From Nematostella vectensis (Eukaryota > Cnidaria > Anthozoa > Actiniaria > Edwardsiidae), in assembly GCF_932526225.1 (NCBI RefSeq), contig NC_064035.1, positions 11,581,296 to 11,645,295 on the forward strand: a DNA stretch of 64,000 bases. The letters run 5' to 3'. Position 1 is the first letter of the stretch; each line of letters starts with the position of its first letter. The translations under genes and the position numbers were made by a program. The notes below the pieces were generated by a model. It searched no databases, had not been told where the DNA came from, and saw nothing but the letters and a program-made list of their open reading frames with translations. Of this stretch, positions 1-11,480 are shown in pieces.

Positions 1-1218
1 TGGCGTTTGATGTCACGCGGCTGTCACGCGTTTTACAGAAGCAATCGCTTGGTTGGCTTGGATGTGTATACCTAAACGTGAACATTCATGTTCGCGTTCT
101 CGAAAGCTGTATGACTAATAAATTCAAGCGAGATAGTTTTCTCCTCTGGATGTGAATACTACAAAGCCTACTTTTGAAAGTATAAATGCATTTAATATGC
201 ATCTATTATCTGTGTTACTGAGTGGAATCCAAGTCACAAGAACCATACCAAGGTAAGCACGGAGTCAATTCTCGTGCTTTCACGAGTTGATTTACTATTC
301 CGTAGAATTCTTAACCTCTTCTACAGCAAATTTACCACTACCAATGTAATCGGTAACATATCAGTTTTGTGTTTTGATCACTTTGGGATATTTTTTCAAT
401 TTTTGAAGCGATATGCCATTCCAATACATAGACGCAGTCATCAGCAAACAAGTCAATACAAGATTAATAGAATAATCCGTCGAATTGATAATTTCTGCAG
501 CTTTTAATACGTTTGATGACACTAACAAAACTAACAAAACGTAGTCTTTTCGTAATATTGAATTCTTTTTTTCGCATCTCTGGTTTTGCATCAAGGATTC
601 ATCCTTTGTCATTTGTGGAATTATACCAGGACAGTAGACATCGTCTTTAAAAGGAATCTACCTTGTGTTCATTTGAAATTAAACTAACCTTCGTTTCGAA
701 TATTTCCCGTAGGTAGTCAGTCCATAATAAGAAATTTATTATTGCGTAGGGCAGAGTTATAAACGAGTACGGGGTTCTTGAAATATTTTTCTCCAACTCA
801 GTGCGCTTTGACAAAACTATTAGAATGCTAGACAAGATAGATAAACGGTTCACTATAGAATATTGGATACGAAAATAGCTTTATTTGTTTGGTTTGCTCA
901 ACAAAAGTGAACTAAAGGTATTTATTAATCTCTTCAATATATACAATGTCACGTCAGCATGGGGTGTTTTGGCGTGTGACCTGTTGCTATTTATTCTTGT
1001 GGAATGTAATTTCCATATGAAAGAGAGGTTTTTATGCCGAAATGACAGCTTGCCTATCTTGTAATCGTGATAGCATAAAAACTTTTATTAAAATACATAT
1101 ATAATAAATATCTGAATCATTTGCTACGAAAAAATTGCTACCTCCTTCCTCTCTCACACCCTTGCAACCTTTAAAAAAATAAAATAAATCCAAATTTATA
1201 CCCCTTACCACTGGTTAA
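1..1218. other. intergenic AT-rich DNA, nothing recognised
   Basis: No convincing exon, RNA gene or element end is visible here. The short open frames on both strands lack splice sites in frame and show no protein-like composition. The sequence is AT-rich and may be ordinary spacer or the 5' flank of a gene outside the window. Confidence 0.5.
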
Positions 1219-2585
1219 TTATAATATATAAATTTAGGCATTGCATAAAAGAGGAGCTCCAAACGACCAAATCTTTGTTTTTTTTTCGCTTAATAATTTT
1301 TTACGATTTCGATGGTTTCACAGATCACGCACCCAATTTGTTAAACCCCCTTCCCCCCCACATAACACACACATAACAATTTTTACTTTTAGTGACGTCA
1401 TCGATAACTACATGACCATCTCATTGCACCCCACTTGAAACATACATGACACCTTGTATGTTTGGTTGTCATACGGTCTTTCTTTAATGAAATATAGATA
1501 TTTTTTTTATTTTGATGACGTCAGCATATTTTTGCTTCTAGTGACGTCATTGATGACATCACAATCACATGACTATATTGGTGCACTGGACATAGGAAAA
1601 AAACGGCAAGTTTTCCCAAAATAAGGTCTAGTTAACTTTGGTAAGCTTGAATTTTTGCATAGAGGTTCCTTATGTTGTGTAAACAAACATATCAAAAAGT
1701 ATTTTTTTCTAATGGATTTGTCTTCGAGATTGAGGCTTGAAGCGCAATTTTCAGATGTCCGGCTCTGATCAGAAATTGAGCCTTTGCTCGCTAATGATCT
1801 AAATTTCATATCTTCCAAATTTCTTTAAAATTTGGAATTAAGCTTTTGACCAGAGGAACTCCTTGTATGCGGAATTTTGAGCTTATATATGGAGAATTAT
1901 ACAATTTCATGCCATTTTTTTTTCTCTGTCGGTGCACCGCACTTGTTACCTTCATGAAACATACCAAGATTGTTTGTCATATGATTTTTCATTCATGAGA
2001 TATGAATATTTTTTTTCTTAATGAAATCAGAAAATTTTAGTGACTTTTAGTGATGTCATCGAAGACGTCACAAATCACATGACAATATTTTTGCACCCCC
2101 TTGACACAAACATACCACCTGCCAAGTTTGGTTGTGAAACAATGTTTATTTTAAAAGATAATTATGCTTTTGCTTCTAATTACGTTTTTTCCTTTAAGTG
2201 ACAACATCAATGACGTAACACTACACCTGGCCATATTGTTGCATCCCCCTTGACACCTACATGACACCTACCGAGTTTGGTTGCCATACAATGTTTTCTT
2301 CGTGAATTTTTTTTTTTTGGATGATGTCATATTTTTGCTTCTAGTGAAGTCATCAATGACGTCAGAAACAATGCGACCACAGTTTTGCACCTTCCTTGAC
2401 ACACATGACACCTGCCAAGTTTGTTTGTCATACAATGCTTTTTGGGGACTGTTGGACGGACGCATCGTCACCAAAACTCGAGTTGATGGGTTACCAATAT
2501 TTGTTACCATATTTTTCTTATATACCACTTTTTCTAAGGTATGGGGCTCCGCTCACGTGGCGCTTTGTGGAGCTCAACTATAAGT
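1219..2585 (+). mobile_element. dispersed element family A, copy 1 (ACGTCATCGATGACGT modules)
   Basis: About 1.35 kb built of diverged modules of roughly 150 bp. Each module carries a CACATGAC/CACGTGAC-like block, a GACGTCATCGATGACGTCA-like palindrome, a GGTGCAC block and a block like GTTTGGTTGTCATACAATG. The same family occurs in the opposite orientation at about 23340-24412, and both copies end in matching sequence (GGAGCTCC near an AGGCATTGC block at one end, GGGGCTCCGCTCACG at the other). No transposase is visible, so it is non-autonomous or satellite-like. A hAT-type MITE has inserted at 1588-1930. Confidence 0.6.
1588..1930. mobile_element. hAT-like MITE, copy 1, inserted in family A
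   Basis: This 343-bp element has terminal inverted repeats (GGACATAGG... and ...CTCTGTC, the left one decayed) and is flanked by 8-bp near-identical direct repeats, ggtgcact at 1580-1587 and ggtgcacc at 1931-1938. Its paralogue is at 46068-46442. The opposite-strand copy of family A near 24005 keeps the uninterrupted site, which shows that this is an insertion. The hAT assignment rests on TSD length only. Confidence 0.6.
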
Positions 2586-3210
2586 ATAAAGAAGTTGAGA
2601 AATTAATCAATGGTCCAATCTTAGGATAGCTAGGCGGTGCAGATGGATGGGTGGGGTTCAGAGGTGGGATAGGAACCCTAATTTAGCACACAGATTACCA
2701 AGAGATGATTTTTAATTAAGATATCCTTGCATGTCATGTCACCTGGCCATTGTATCATTTGACAAGGGCATATACCATGGGGCGTTTATTTATTTTTTTG
2801 GGTCTTTGGGGGAGCACTTATCAGAGAGGGTGCGCTTATAGGGTAGGGGTGCTTATTTAATTTCTGCGGAAAATACCAGCTTCTGAATCGATTGGGAACA
2901 AAAAATGCGCTCATATGGAAATAGAAGTTAAACAGAAAAATAAAATTAAGATTTACACAATTCAAGTATCGTTTTAAGGAGGGGTGCTTATTGGGGAGGG
3001 GGCGCTTATTTGAAAGAGGGCGCTTATTTGAATAATTACTGTAGCAACCAACAATATTTTGGCTACACTTGATATGCATAAGCAAACCTGTTCTAAACGA
3101 CCATTATTAATTCCTTAAGTAGCGGCTGCTTATGAAAGCCCAATTTTATAAACAAACATTCCCAGTTAGGACTAGCTACTCACTGTATAAAATTCTGATT
3201 GTGGACACTT
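2586..3210. repeat. spacer with degenerate GGGGCGCTTATT repeats
   Basis: Between about 2785 and 3035 there are several copies of a GGGGGCGCTTATT-like motif on either side of an AT-rich core of about 140 bp. The same motif appears once more near 44748-44775. This resembles low-copy dispersed repeats of other animal genomes; no coding potential is seen. Confidence 0.4.
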
Positions 3211-4085
3211 GTTGACTGGCTTTGTAGACTTAGATATACATTATTTTATTGTTTAGCTTGTGATGTTGGCTGCTTAAGAGTTTTGACGGTATTCTGAATG
3301 GATTTGTTGATTTGGGTATCTATTATTTTATTGTATTGTTCAGGATGTTATGGGGTCGCTTACAAGAGCTTTCACTGTATTCTGACAGGCTTTGTAGACT
3401 TTGATATCTATATTATCTTACTTTATTATGGTATTCTGACTAGCTTAGAAAATTATGTTATTGCGCTGCTTAGAAAAGCTTTCACTGTATTCTGACAGGC
3501 TTTGTAGACTTTGATATCTATATTATCTTACTTTATTATGGTATTCTGACTAGCTTAGAAAATTATGTTATTGCGCTGCTTAGAAAAGCTTTCACTGTAT
3601 TCTGACAGGCTTTGTAGACTTTGATATCTATATTATCTTACTTTATTATGGTATTCTGACTAGCCTAGAAAATTATGTTATTGCGCTGCTTAGAAAAGCT
3701 TTCACTGTATTCTGACAGGCTTTGTAGACTTTGATATCTATATTATCTTACTTTATTATGGTATTCTGACTAGCTTAGAAAATTATGTTATTGCGCTGCT
3801 TAGAAAAGCTTTCACTGTATTCTGACAGGCTTTGTAGACTTTGATATCTATATTATCTTACTTTATTATGGTATTCTGACTAGCTTAGAAAATTATGTTA
3901 TTGCGCTGCTTAGAAAAGCTTTCACTGTATTCTGACTGGCTTTGTAGACTTTGATATCTATATTATCTTACTTTATGGTATTCTGACAGGCTATAGGATA
4001 TGTTATTGGGCTGCTTAGAAGAGCTTTGACTGTATTTTGACTGGATTTGTAGACTTAGATATCTATTATCTAATTTTATTGTTTA
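3211..4085 (+). repeat. 110-bp tandem repeat upstream of gene 1
   Basis: Near-identical 110-bp units start at 3368, 3478, 3588, 3698, 3808 and 3918 (marker GCTTTCACTGTATTCTGAC). More diverged units lie on both sides from 3211 and up to about 4085. The last degenerate unit ends directly at the proposed first coding exon of gene 1, so the array occupies its promoter or first intron. The copies differ by only one or two bases, which indicates recent homogenisation. Confidence 0.85.
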
Positions 4086-4097
4086 GCTTGTGATGTT

Positions 4098-7000
4098 ATG
4101 GGACAAGTAGCAGCATCTTCTGGAAATCTTCAGCCTGCATGCAAAGGTATTGTTAGCATTTGATATTTTGTCTGACATTTCTACTTATTTTATTGGCTCT
4201 AGATACTGATAAAAAAGGCAGACTTGTGATTTTAAGGTGGGAAATCAAAACAAAGTTTTTGTTTTATTTCCATGCCTTTTTTTAGAAGAAGGCAAAACAA
4301 TATCTCCAACCCCAAAACGGTGTGTCAGATTTGATGAACCTCCAACTGTGGAAAAATACTCAAAGGCTTCCCATGTCACTGGTAAGTGTTCCTTGTGCTG
4401 GCATGTAGCCAGGGAGGTGTAAAGAAGACCATCCTATACCTCCCCCCCTCCTCTCCCCCTCTCCCTCTTAAAGTCCTGGCTAAGGGCTTAAGGAAATCAG
4501 TTTTATTATTCTATTTTTAATAAAAAAAATAATATAATAGCATATTATAACTAATCTTTATTTCACAGAACACCCTTCAAGAAATGCAGAGTCACCAGAT
4601 CCAGAACATTACAAGGAGGCCACAGCAGCCAATAATGGAAATAACCAAAACAGCCTGATACAGTCTCTCCTTTGTGGTCCAATAGATACCCAGAAAGTGA
4701 GGGAACATCTTGAATGTTCACAGGAAACCCACATCACCCAGAAAAGTATAGAAGAAGCTTTTACTAACAACTCCTTGGCCAAAACAACTGTTGAGACAGA
4801 TATACATACTGTCAGTGAAGCTTATGTGGAGTTGTGCCCTGTAGGAGAGCAAGTGGAGGAAAGTGTACATTGGTAAGTAAAGCCTCATTCAAACAGTGCC
4901 AACATTCCTGTAAAACAATGTAACCTTGTTTGGAGGTGGATGTAGTTTGCCAACATTTCCAATGTCTTGCGGTCAAAGGAAACCGAGCGATGACGTGCAG
5001 CAATACTTAACTGATATTGGCGCTAGATTAAAATTTTCAGGCAAAATTTATTTATTTGTGAGATCTGTATCGCCATCACGATGTTCCACTATACACAATA
5101 ACTCTTTGTTTGTAGATAACACAGATAAAGGCTTCTGTGCAAACGCCAGTATTGTTGGTGAAACGCTAACAATGGAAAGCTGGCGTTGTTTGTATGCCAT
5201 TTGGGAAGTGCTAAAACTAGTTTGCCACATAGCGAGACTTGATCGGCATATAGCTGGCTATGTTAGCGCTTGTATGCTTGCGTTTAAAGCAATTGTAGCA
5301 TCATGCTCGGGTATCTAGAGCATCAAGGACAGTGTAACAAGGTGCAGCAACGAAGCGACGGAGTGGGGAGGGGGGTCAATCCCACCCCTTACTCCCTTCC
5401 CGGCCGCCAGCCTTATTTTGCCTCGTTCGATCGCGTCTGTGGCTTTGCACCATGTCAATAATCGCAGCATTCTGAAGCTCTGAAATTGTCTTTAAGAAAA
5501 AACAATTTGAGGATTGTGCGGCTAGTTGAGTTTTGGGAATGGGTAACACCTCTTTCTAACCTGTGTTATATCGCATCATCCGTTTTTAGGAGTTATACGT
5601 CACCCTCTCCCAATAATGTATTCGTGGCTGAGGCAGAGTCAAGTCAGCCGCAGGACAGCGGCACCGCAGACTCTCCTGAATGGAAGGCCAGACGTAAACT
5701 GTTCACAGATGGGTCAAGCCGCAGTATTGATTCAGACGTCTCTTCCATGAATGGGTTTGTAGACAGGCGCGTACACAGGGGGGTATGCATGGTGCACGCA
5801 CCCCCCTTGGCGACCAAAAAGTGGGTCATTTCTTATAATGGAATCTTCAAATACCCTGCTTTTTTCATATGATTCATATGACTGCGCACCCCCCTTAGCC
5901 AATCCTGGCAGATAGTCCTTTTTTTTTGGTTTTGTCGTTCATGGTGTTTACTTCGAACCAAGAAATAATGAATATGAGTATTTACCGATGCACGGCGATA
6001 GGGGCTTAACAAGCCTTTAAAAAGGTTCAAATCTGTTTAGAATGATATTATTACTGTAAGGGGGTCACGTTCTGCCTAGAATCCTTACCCAGATATCATT
6101 TTTATAGCGAGACATGTACTGTGCTAACATGTGTCTTTTAACTGTCCCAGACTATCACTATCACTAACACACAGGGAGTTTGACTTTCCGAGCTTTGAAG
6201 TGTTGTTGAATTTGCCTTTTGCCTTCGGTTTCAAAGCTGAGGTTATTAGTTCCCTGTGACTAACATGAGCCGTTCTAAGTGTCCCTAGTTCTGTCAGCTT
6301 GAATTCGTACTTGAAGTCACGTGAGTTTGATGCGTCGGAACTTCACTAACACACAGGGAGTTTGACTTTCCGAGCTTTGAAGTGTTGTTGAATTTGCCCT
6401 TTGCCTTCGGTTTCAAAGCTGAGGTTGTTAGTTCCCTGTGACTAACATGAGCCGTTCTAACTGTCCCTAGTTCTGTCAGCTTGAATTCGTACTTGAAGTC
6501 ACGTGAGTTTGATGCGTCGGAACTTCTGCTCGACCTCGGCTTTGGACAGACAGAAACCTCATTCAGCGTCCCTTTGCGCTTCCTCCAGGCACCGTCAGTC
6601 CTCAGCATCGACAAACCCTCTCAGGCGACGAGCGACGACGACGATGATGACAATTGCCCTGGTAGTGCATCTGCCGTAAGTATAGGGGGTGGGGGGTGGT
6701 GGTGGGGTTAGGGGGTAGGTTTCCTCGGACTAAAACTATGAATTACACGCCAGAGAGCGACGAAAAGATTAAAATCTTTCTGAAAAAAAAAAGCCCTTTC
6801 TGTCGAATTAATTTTCTGGCAGATTTGCAAGGGCCGAATACGTTGCTTATTGTTGTTGTTATTTTACCGCTAATAGCCGGTGCGGGTCACGTGATTTCTT
6901 CCCTTTATTCTTTTTCTATTTTGCTCCGATTCCGCCTTCCTCTTATCGCAACTCTTTTGGGGAGCCTAGGTGGCGCGGTTGGCAGAGCGTCGCTCGGTAG

Positions 7001-10000
7001 TGCCTGTGCCTTCCACCACTGAGTCCCGGGTTCGATTCCTGGTTCCCACGTGAGTTTAGTTGGCTGATCTCGTCTTTGCTCCGAGGGTTTTTCTCCGGGT
7101 TCTCCGGTTTTCCTCCCTCCATAAAACCAACAATTTCTACCTTAGCTGTGATCCATGGTCAGACATGAATTGTATTGCGGCCTCGTTAAGGCACCTTTCC
7201 ATGCCTTCAACTCGACCACGTCTGAATCTGCGCTCTCGTAATTCAGCATCTAGCTGCAATGGGAGTGATAAGCTAGCCAAATTTATTTAAATTTATTTAA
7301 CTCACAGTAATGTCACTTTCGTCGTAGTCCTTGCTTTCCTACCCGTCCACGTGGTCAGACCGTGCGAGCCTCTACGATCGTATTCCGGCGCGCTTCAGCA
7401 GCTCTCGGTCCGAATCCCTTAGTGACCTCACGGACTCCGAACAGGAACTTGACAAGACCACGCCTGGTATTATTCCCGTTATCGTGGGACCGGAAGTCGC
7501 TGACGATTCGTTCGATCTGATGAGGCATTTAAGGCTGAACCGGAATCAGCAAAGGACTCTAAAGGATGGGATTTACCTCGAACCCTTAACTGAGGTATTT
7601 AGGCTGGGATTAAAAGGGGGATAGTTTTATCAGAAGTTCTCATATGAGAAGAAGGGGAAATACAAGGGATTACTGAGATGTCTTTCAGATATTAGGACTT
7701 TCAGAATTGGACTAGATTCAAAGTAGTGGACTAGACCCAAATCACGAGAAAAAGCAGGCCTTCAAAAAATTATCGGGCATGTACAAGGGAAATAATTTTT
7801 TAAAGAAGAGCAATTTTATCGGGAGCACCCCTACAGAACTTAAAATCACGAATGGAAAGGGCAAAAAATACTCCCTTAACGTTTACGATAACACAAACAT
7901 CTGCTTGGATTCATCTGCCACAATTTCAGCTTTGTCATAAAATCATATAAAAAGTAGAACAGTTTTTTAATCATTGCGTGTGCTTGATTCTTTCAAGAGA
8001 CCAAAGCATTTTACATCTATGGTATACAATCATAAGACTCGGATTCAGTCAAAATCTGATTTTTTCAAATAACTTTTAGGAGCTGGAGGTGTCTTCTGTC
8101 GGTAGCGCATCAGAGAGGACTAAGACCCCCGCTAAACAAGAGTCTGTAGAGTCACTGGGAACTGCGTCTGTGCTCACGAAAATCTCCAGGAAACAAGACT
8201 CTGTGGACACCGTCTGCGAGAAACACGAGACAAAACATGTCGGTCCTGGTAGCACTCAGGGAGCACGTGAAAATGCTGATGCCAGTGTGGATAGTACAAA
8301 TTGTCAAATCAAATTAGACTTCAATGGCGTTGACGATGCGAGGCCTTTTGAGGTTGTTAAGAGCACTCCTTTGAGCCTAAGTAGTGAATCTGGGATCGGA
8401 TCCAGTCTAGTAGATCAGGAAGGGATTCCTGTGTCAGGCGGTAGGCCTGGGGCCGTGTCTCTTCATACCGGAATGTCTCGAACGTTGCAAGAATCCTTCG
8501 AACTGGAAGAAATCGCTACAGAGGAGAATTGTGATTGCATGGATCGTAAGGGTGATAAAGTTGAAGCGAGGTCTAGACAGATTAGACGCGGAGACAGTGG
8601 CGAGAGTAGTGGGTTCGAGGACGAAGATATTCAGGATCGGAGCAAGCAACCGGATCTTGTCATCCCTCAGATACGAGTTGATCTTCATGAGCCTTTACCT
8701 CAGACAGATATAGAATCACAATGCTCGAGAAAAAACGTGGATTCACATACTTTGACTCAGAGCTCTAAGGATGATTATTCATGTAGTAGAAATGATCCAA
8801 TTACGGATCGCAGATCGTCTTTTGCTAAACGGCGTTCGTGGTCAGGATCTAGACAGACTGCATACGAAGACGATATTTTGCGGCCAAAATCACACACCAT
8901 TGCTGAAGTTAATACGGAAAAGATTATCTCCCTATCGAGTCAGGTAATGAGGTCATCCCGTGACCAGACTGAGCAGCCCAGCCTCTATCCCTCGCCGGAC
9001 TTGACCAGCGATCCCAAGAACCGTACGGCAAGTGAGATTTCAGATAAACCCGCGGCCGCCAACATCAAGAGTTTCTTTGCCCGTCTAATGCCAAAGAAAG
9101 CATTTCTTAATAGGAGAAATCACGAAGATAACGCATGTGGGACACGCCCCTCTGATAAAGACCGTAAATTAGTGGCAGATATATCAGGGACGATTGAGAA
9201 AACGTCTTCAAAAGGGGAGTCCCGGGACAGGCTGGTAAGTTTAATAATGAACACTCGTTTAACATACATCAGGATATTTCATTCTAGTATTTACTTGTTT
9301 TAAAGCAGTATTTTTTTTTAGTTTTTTTAGCTTTAACTTCAAAGCTTTACTGAATTGTCTGGAACTAATCTAGGCGGATCAGTTCAGGAAATCATAGATA
9401 GAAAACAAATAAAGTTTAAATCACAACAAGGATTTATTAGCATGCACATAATATATAACCACATCATTAAAGCGAACCTTTTGTTATTCGAAATTCTGTT
9501 GTGAAACCAAAAACCTCAGCACCCATACTCTTGATCACGAGAATACAAACAAACGTCGCGGCATGCTTCCTCCTTCGTATGACCGAAATGCCGAATGTTA
9601 GCTTCAAGAATAACAGCGTTAATCCTAATGAAACAGAGCCAGTGTTGCTCAGAGAAAAGCAGCCAGTTTTGCTTAGTGCACACGTGATATTCACGTACCG
9701 TTACGTTGTACCGTTAGGTTGCATAAATAGAAATTTTATACTTTCAAAACACTTTTGTCTGTGTGACTTTTGTCAAGCATTGATATGGTAACCAGTCCTT
9801 TACAAGTATGTTGATATGGTAACCAGTCCTTTACAAGTATGTTGATATGGTGACCAGTCCTTCACAAGTATGTTGATATGGTGACCAGTCCTTTACAAGT
9901 ATGTTGATATGGTAACCAGTCCTTTACACGTATGTGATATGCTAACCAGTCCTGTACAAGTATGTTGATATGGTAACAAGTCCTGTACAAGTATGTTGAT

Positions 10001-11419
10001 ACGGTAACCAGTCCTTTACAAATATGTTGTTATGGTAACAAGTCCTTTACAAGTATGTTGCCGTTATCAGCGCTTGAGTCTTGACGAGTTAGATGCGACA
10101 GAGGAGCGGCTTTGCAAATATTACACGACGTTCAACGCCATGGAATCTGTCTCCACCATCCAAAGAAATTACTACACCAAAAAATTACTCGCACGGTACG
10201 TTGACTACCCGATAATGAGGGCGGTTTCAGTTCCGCAAATTTAACAAAAACTATTCTGTATTGCCTTACGAATAAAAAACAAAGTTGGCGTAGCGCAAGT
10301 ACCAAAACGCTAACTTTGACTCACAACATTGTTTGAAAATAAGTTGAAAAGCGATGTTGCGCGTTATACCACACATCAAACAACTTGCCTTGCAGCAAAT
10401 CGGTTTGTCGCAATTTGATCTGTCTTGACCAAACCATTGAAGTGTTGGTTTTGCTCCAAGCAAATTTGATTTACGGTGGTAAAACGACAACAAAATCGAG
10501 TCTTCTTTTCTTGTTGAAAAGAAGTACTGATTGGTTATGTCGGGTGATCAAACGCCGCCACCATCACCCTTCAACTCGTTTACTGCAATGTGCGACTCAG
10601 TTCTCGCTCTACCCCTACGTTTAAAAACGACTTGATCATCCACCATTCCCAGACGACCAATAGGTTTTGGATTCTTAGAGCGGTCACGATACAAGAAATT
10701 TAACTGTCAAACAAATAGATTTCCCGTCAATTACTCAATCTTGGCCCTCTCTACACTCGCTTCCCCATTCACTCATTTTCTCTATTACGTGTTTCTCTAG
10801 GTTGGCCTGGGACGTGTCAATCGTAAGACAATTGCGAGAGTTGATTGTAGAGCAGATCTCGGAGATTCAGTCTCAACTCAGAGCACGGCGTCAACTTTTG
10901 ATAGAAAACTTAACCCAGCAAATGCTACCATCAGGCGTTGTATCTCAAGTAAGATTGATATGCTATTCAATCGATCGATCGAACAGTTAGTTAGTCATGC
11001 AACAAATCAGTCAACCAATCAATCCATAAATCAATTGATCAATCATTCAATCAATAGTCTTTTCATTTTAGATTAGGTTTTGAGGATAAACTGAAAACGT
11101 CTTAAATATGTTAGACGGCCCACCCCTACAAAGGCTCAACAGAGCTTGCACTGTTAGCCTAACATTTCCTCTACGTCAGCTGACTAGGTTACTGGCAAAG
11201 CAGACGGCGTTACGTGACCAACTGATGAAATTATCTAAAGACGTACGTGACAGTTGGAGCGGGCATGAGTCAAACAAAAGGAAAGCGACGCTAGAGAGAC
11301 AGGAATTGGTGACTAAGGTAACAGAATAGCGGACAGACAGACATAGATAGACAGAAAGACACATAAACAGACAGTCATACACTACACAGGCGACACATAC
11401 ACAGACAACGGATACAGAA

Positions 11420-11480
<61 letters not shown>

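Noticed and set aside
4926-5318. 130-aa open frame between exons 3 and 4 of gene 1
   Set aside because: The exon 3 donor precedes it and phase-matched exons flank it. Its composition is not protein-like and no family is recognised.
6960-7050. Possible functional tRNA gene
   Set aside because: Acceptor stem and B box are present, but the middle does not fold into a normal anticodon arm. The sequence continues into a SINE body and tail.
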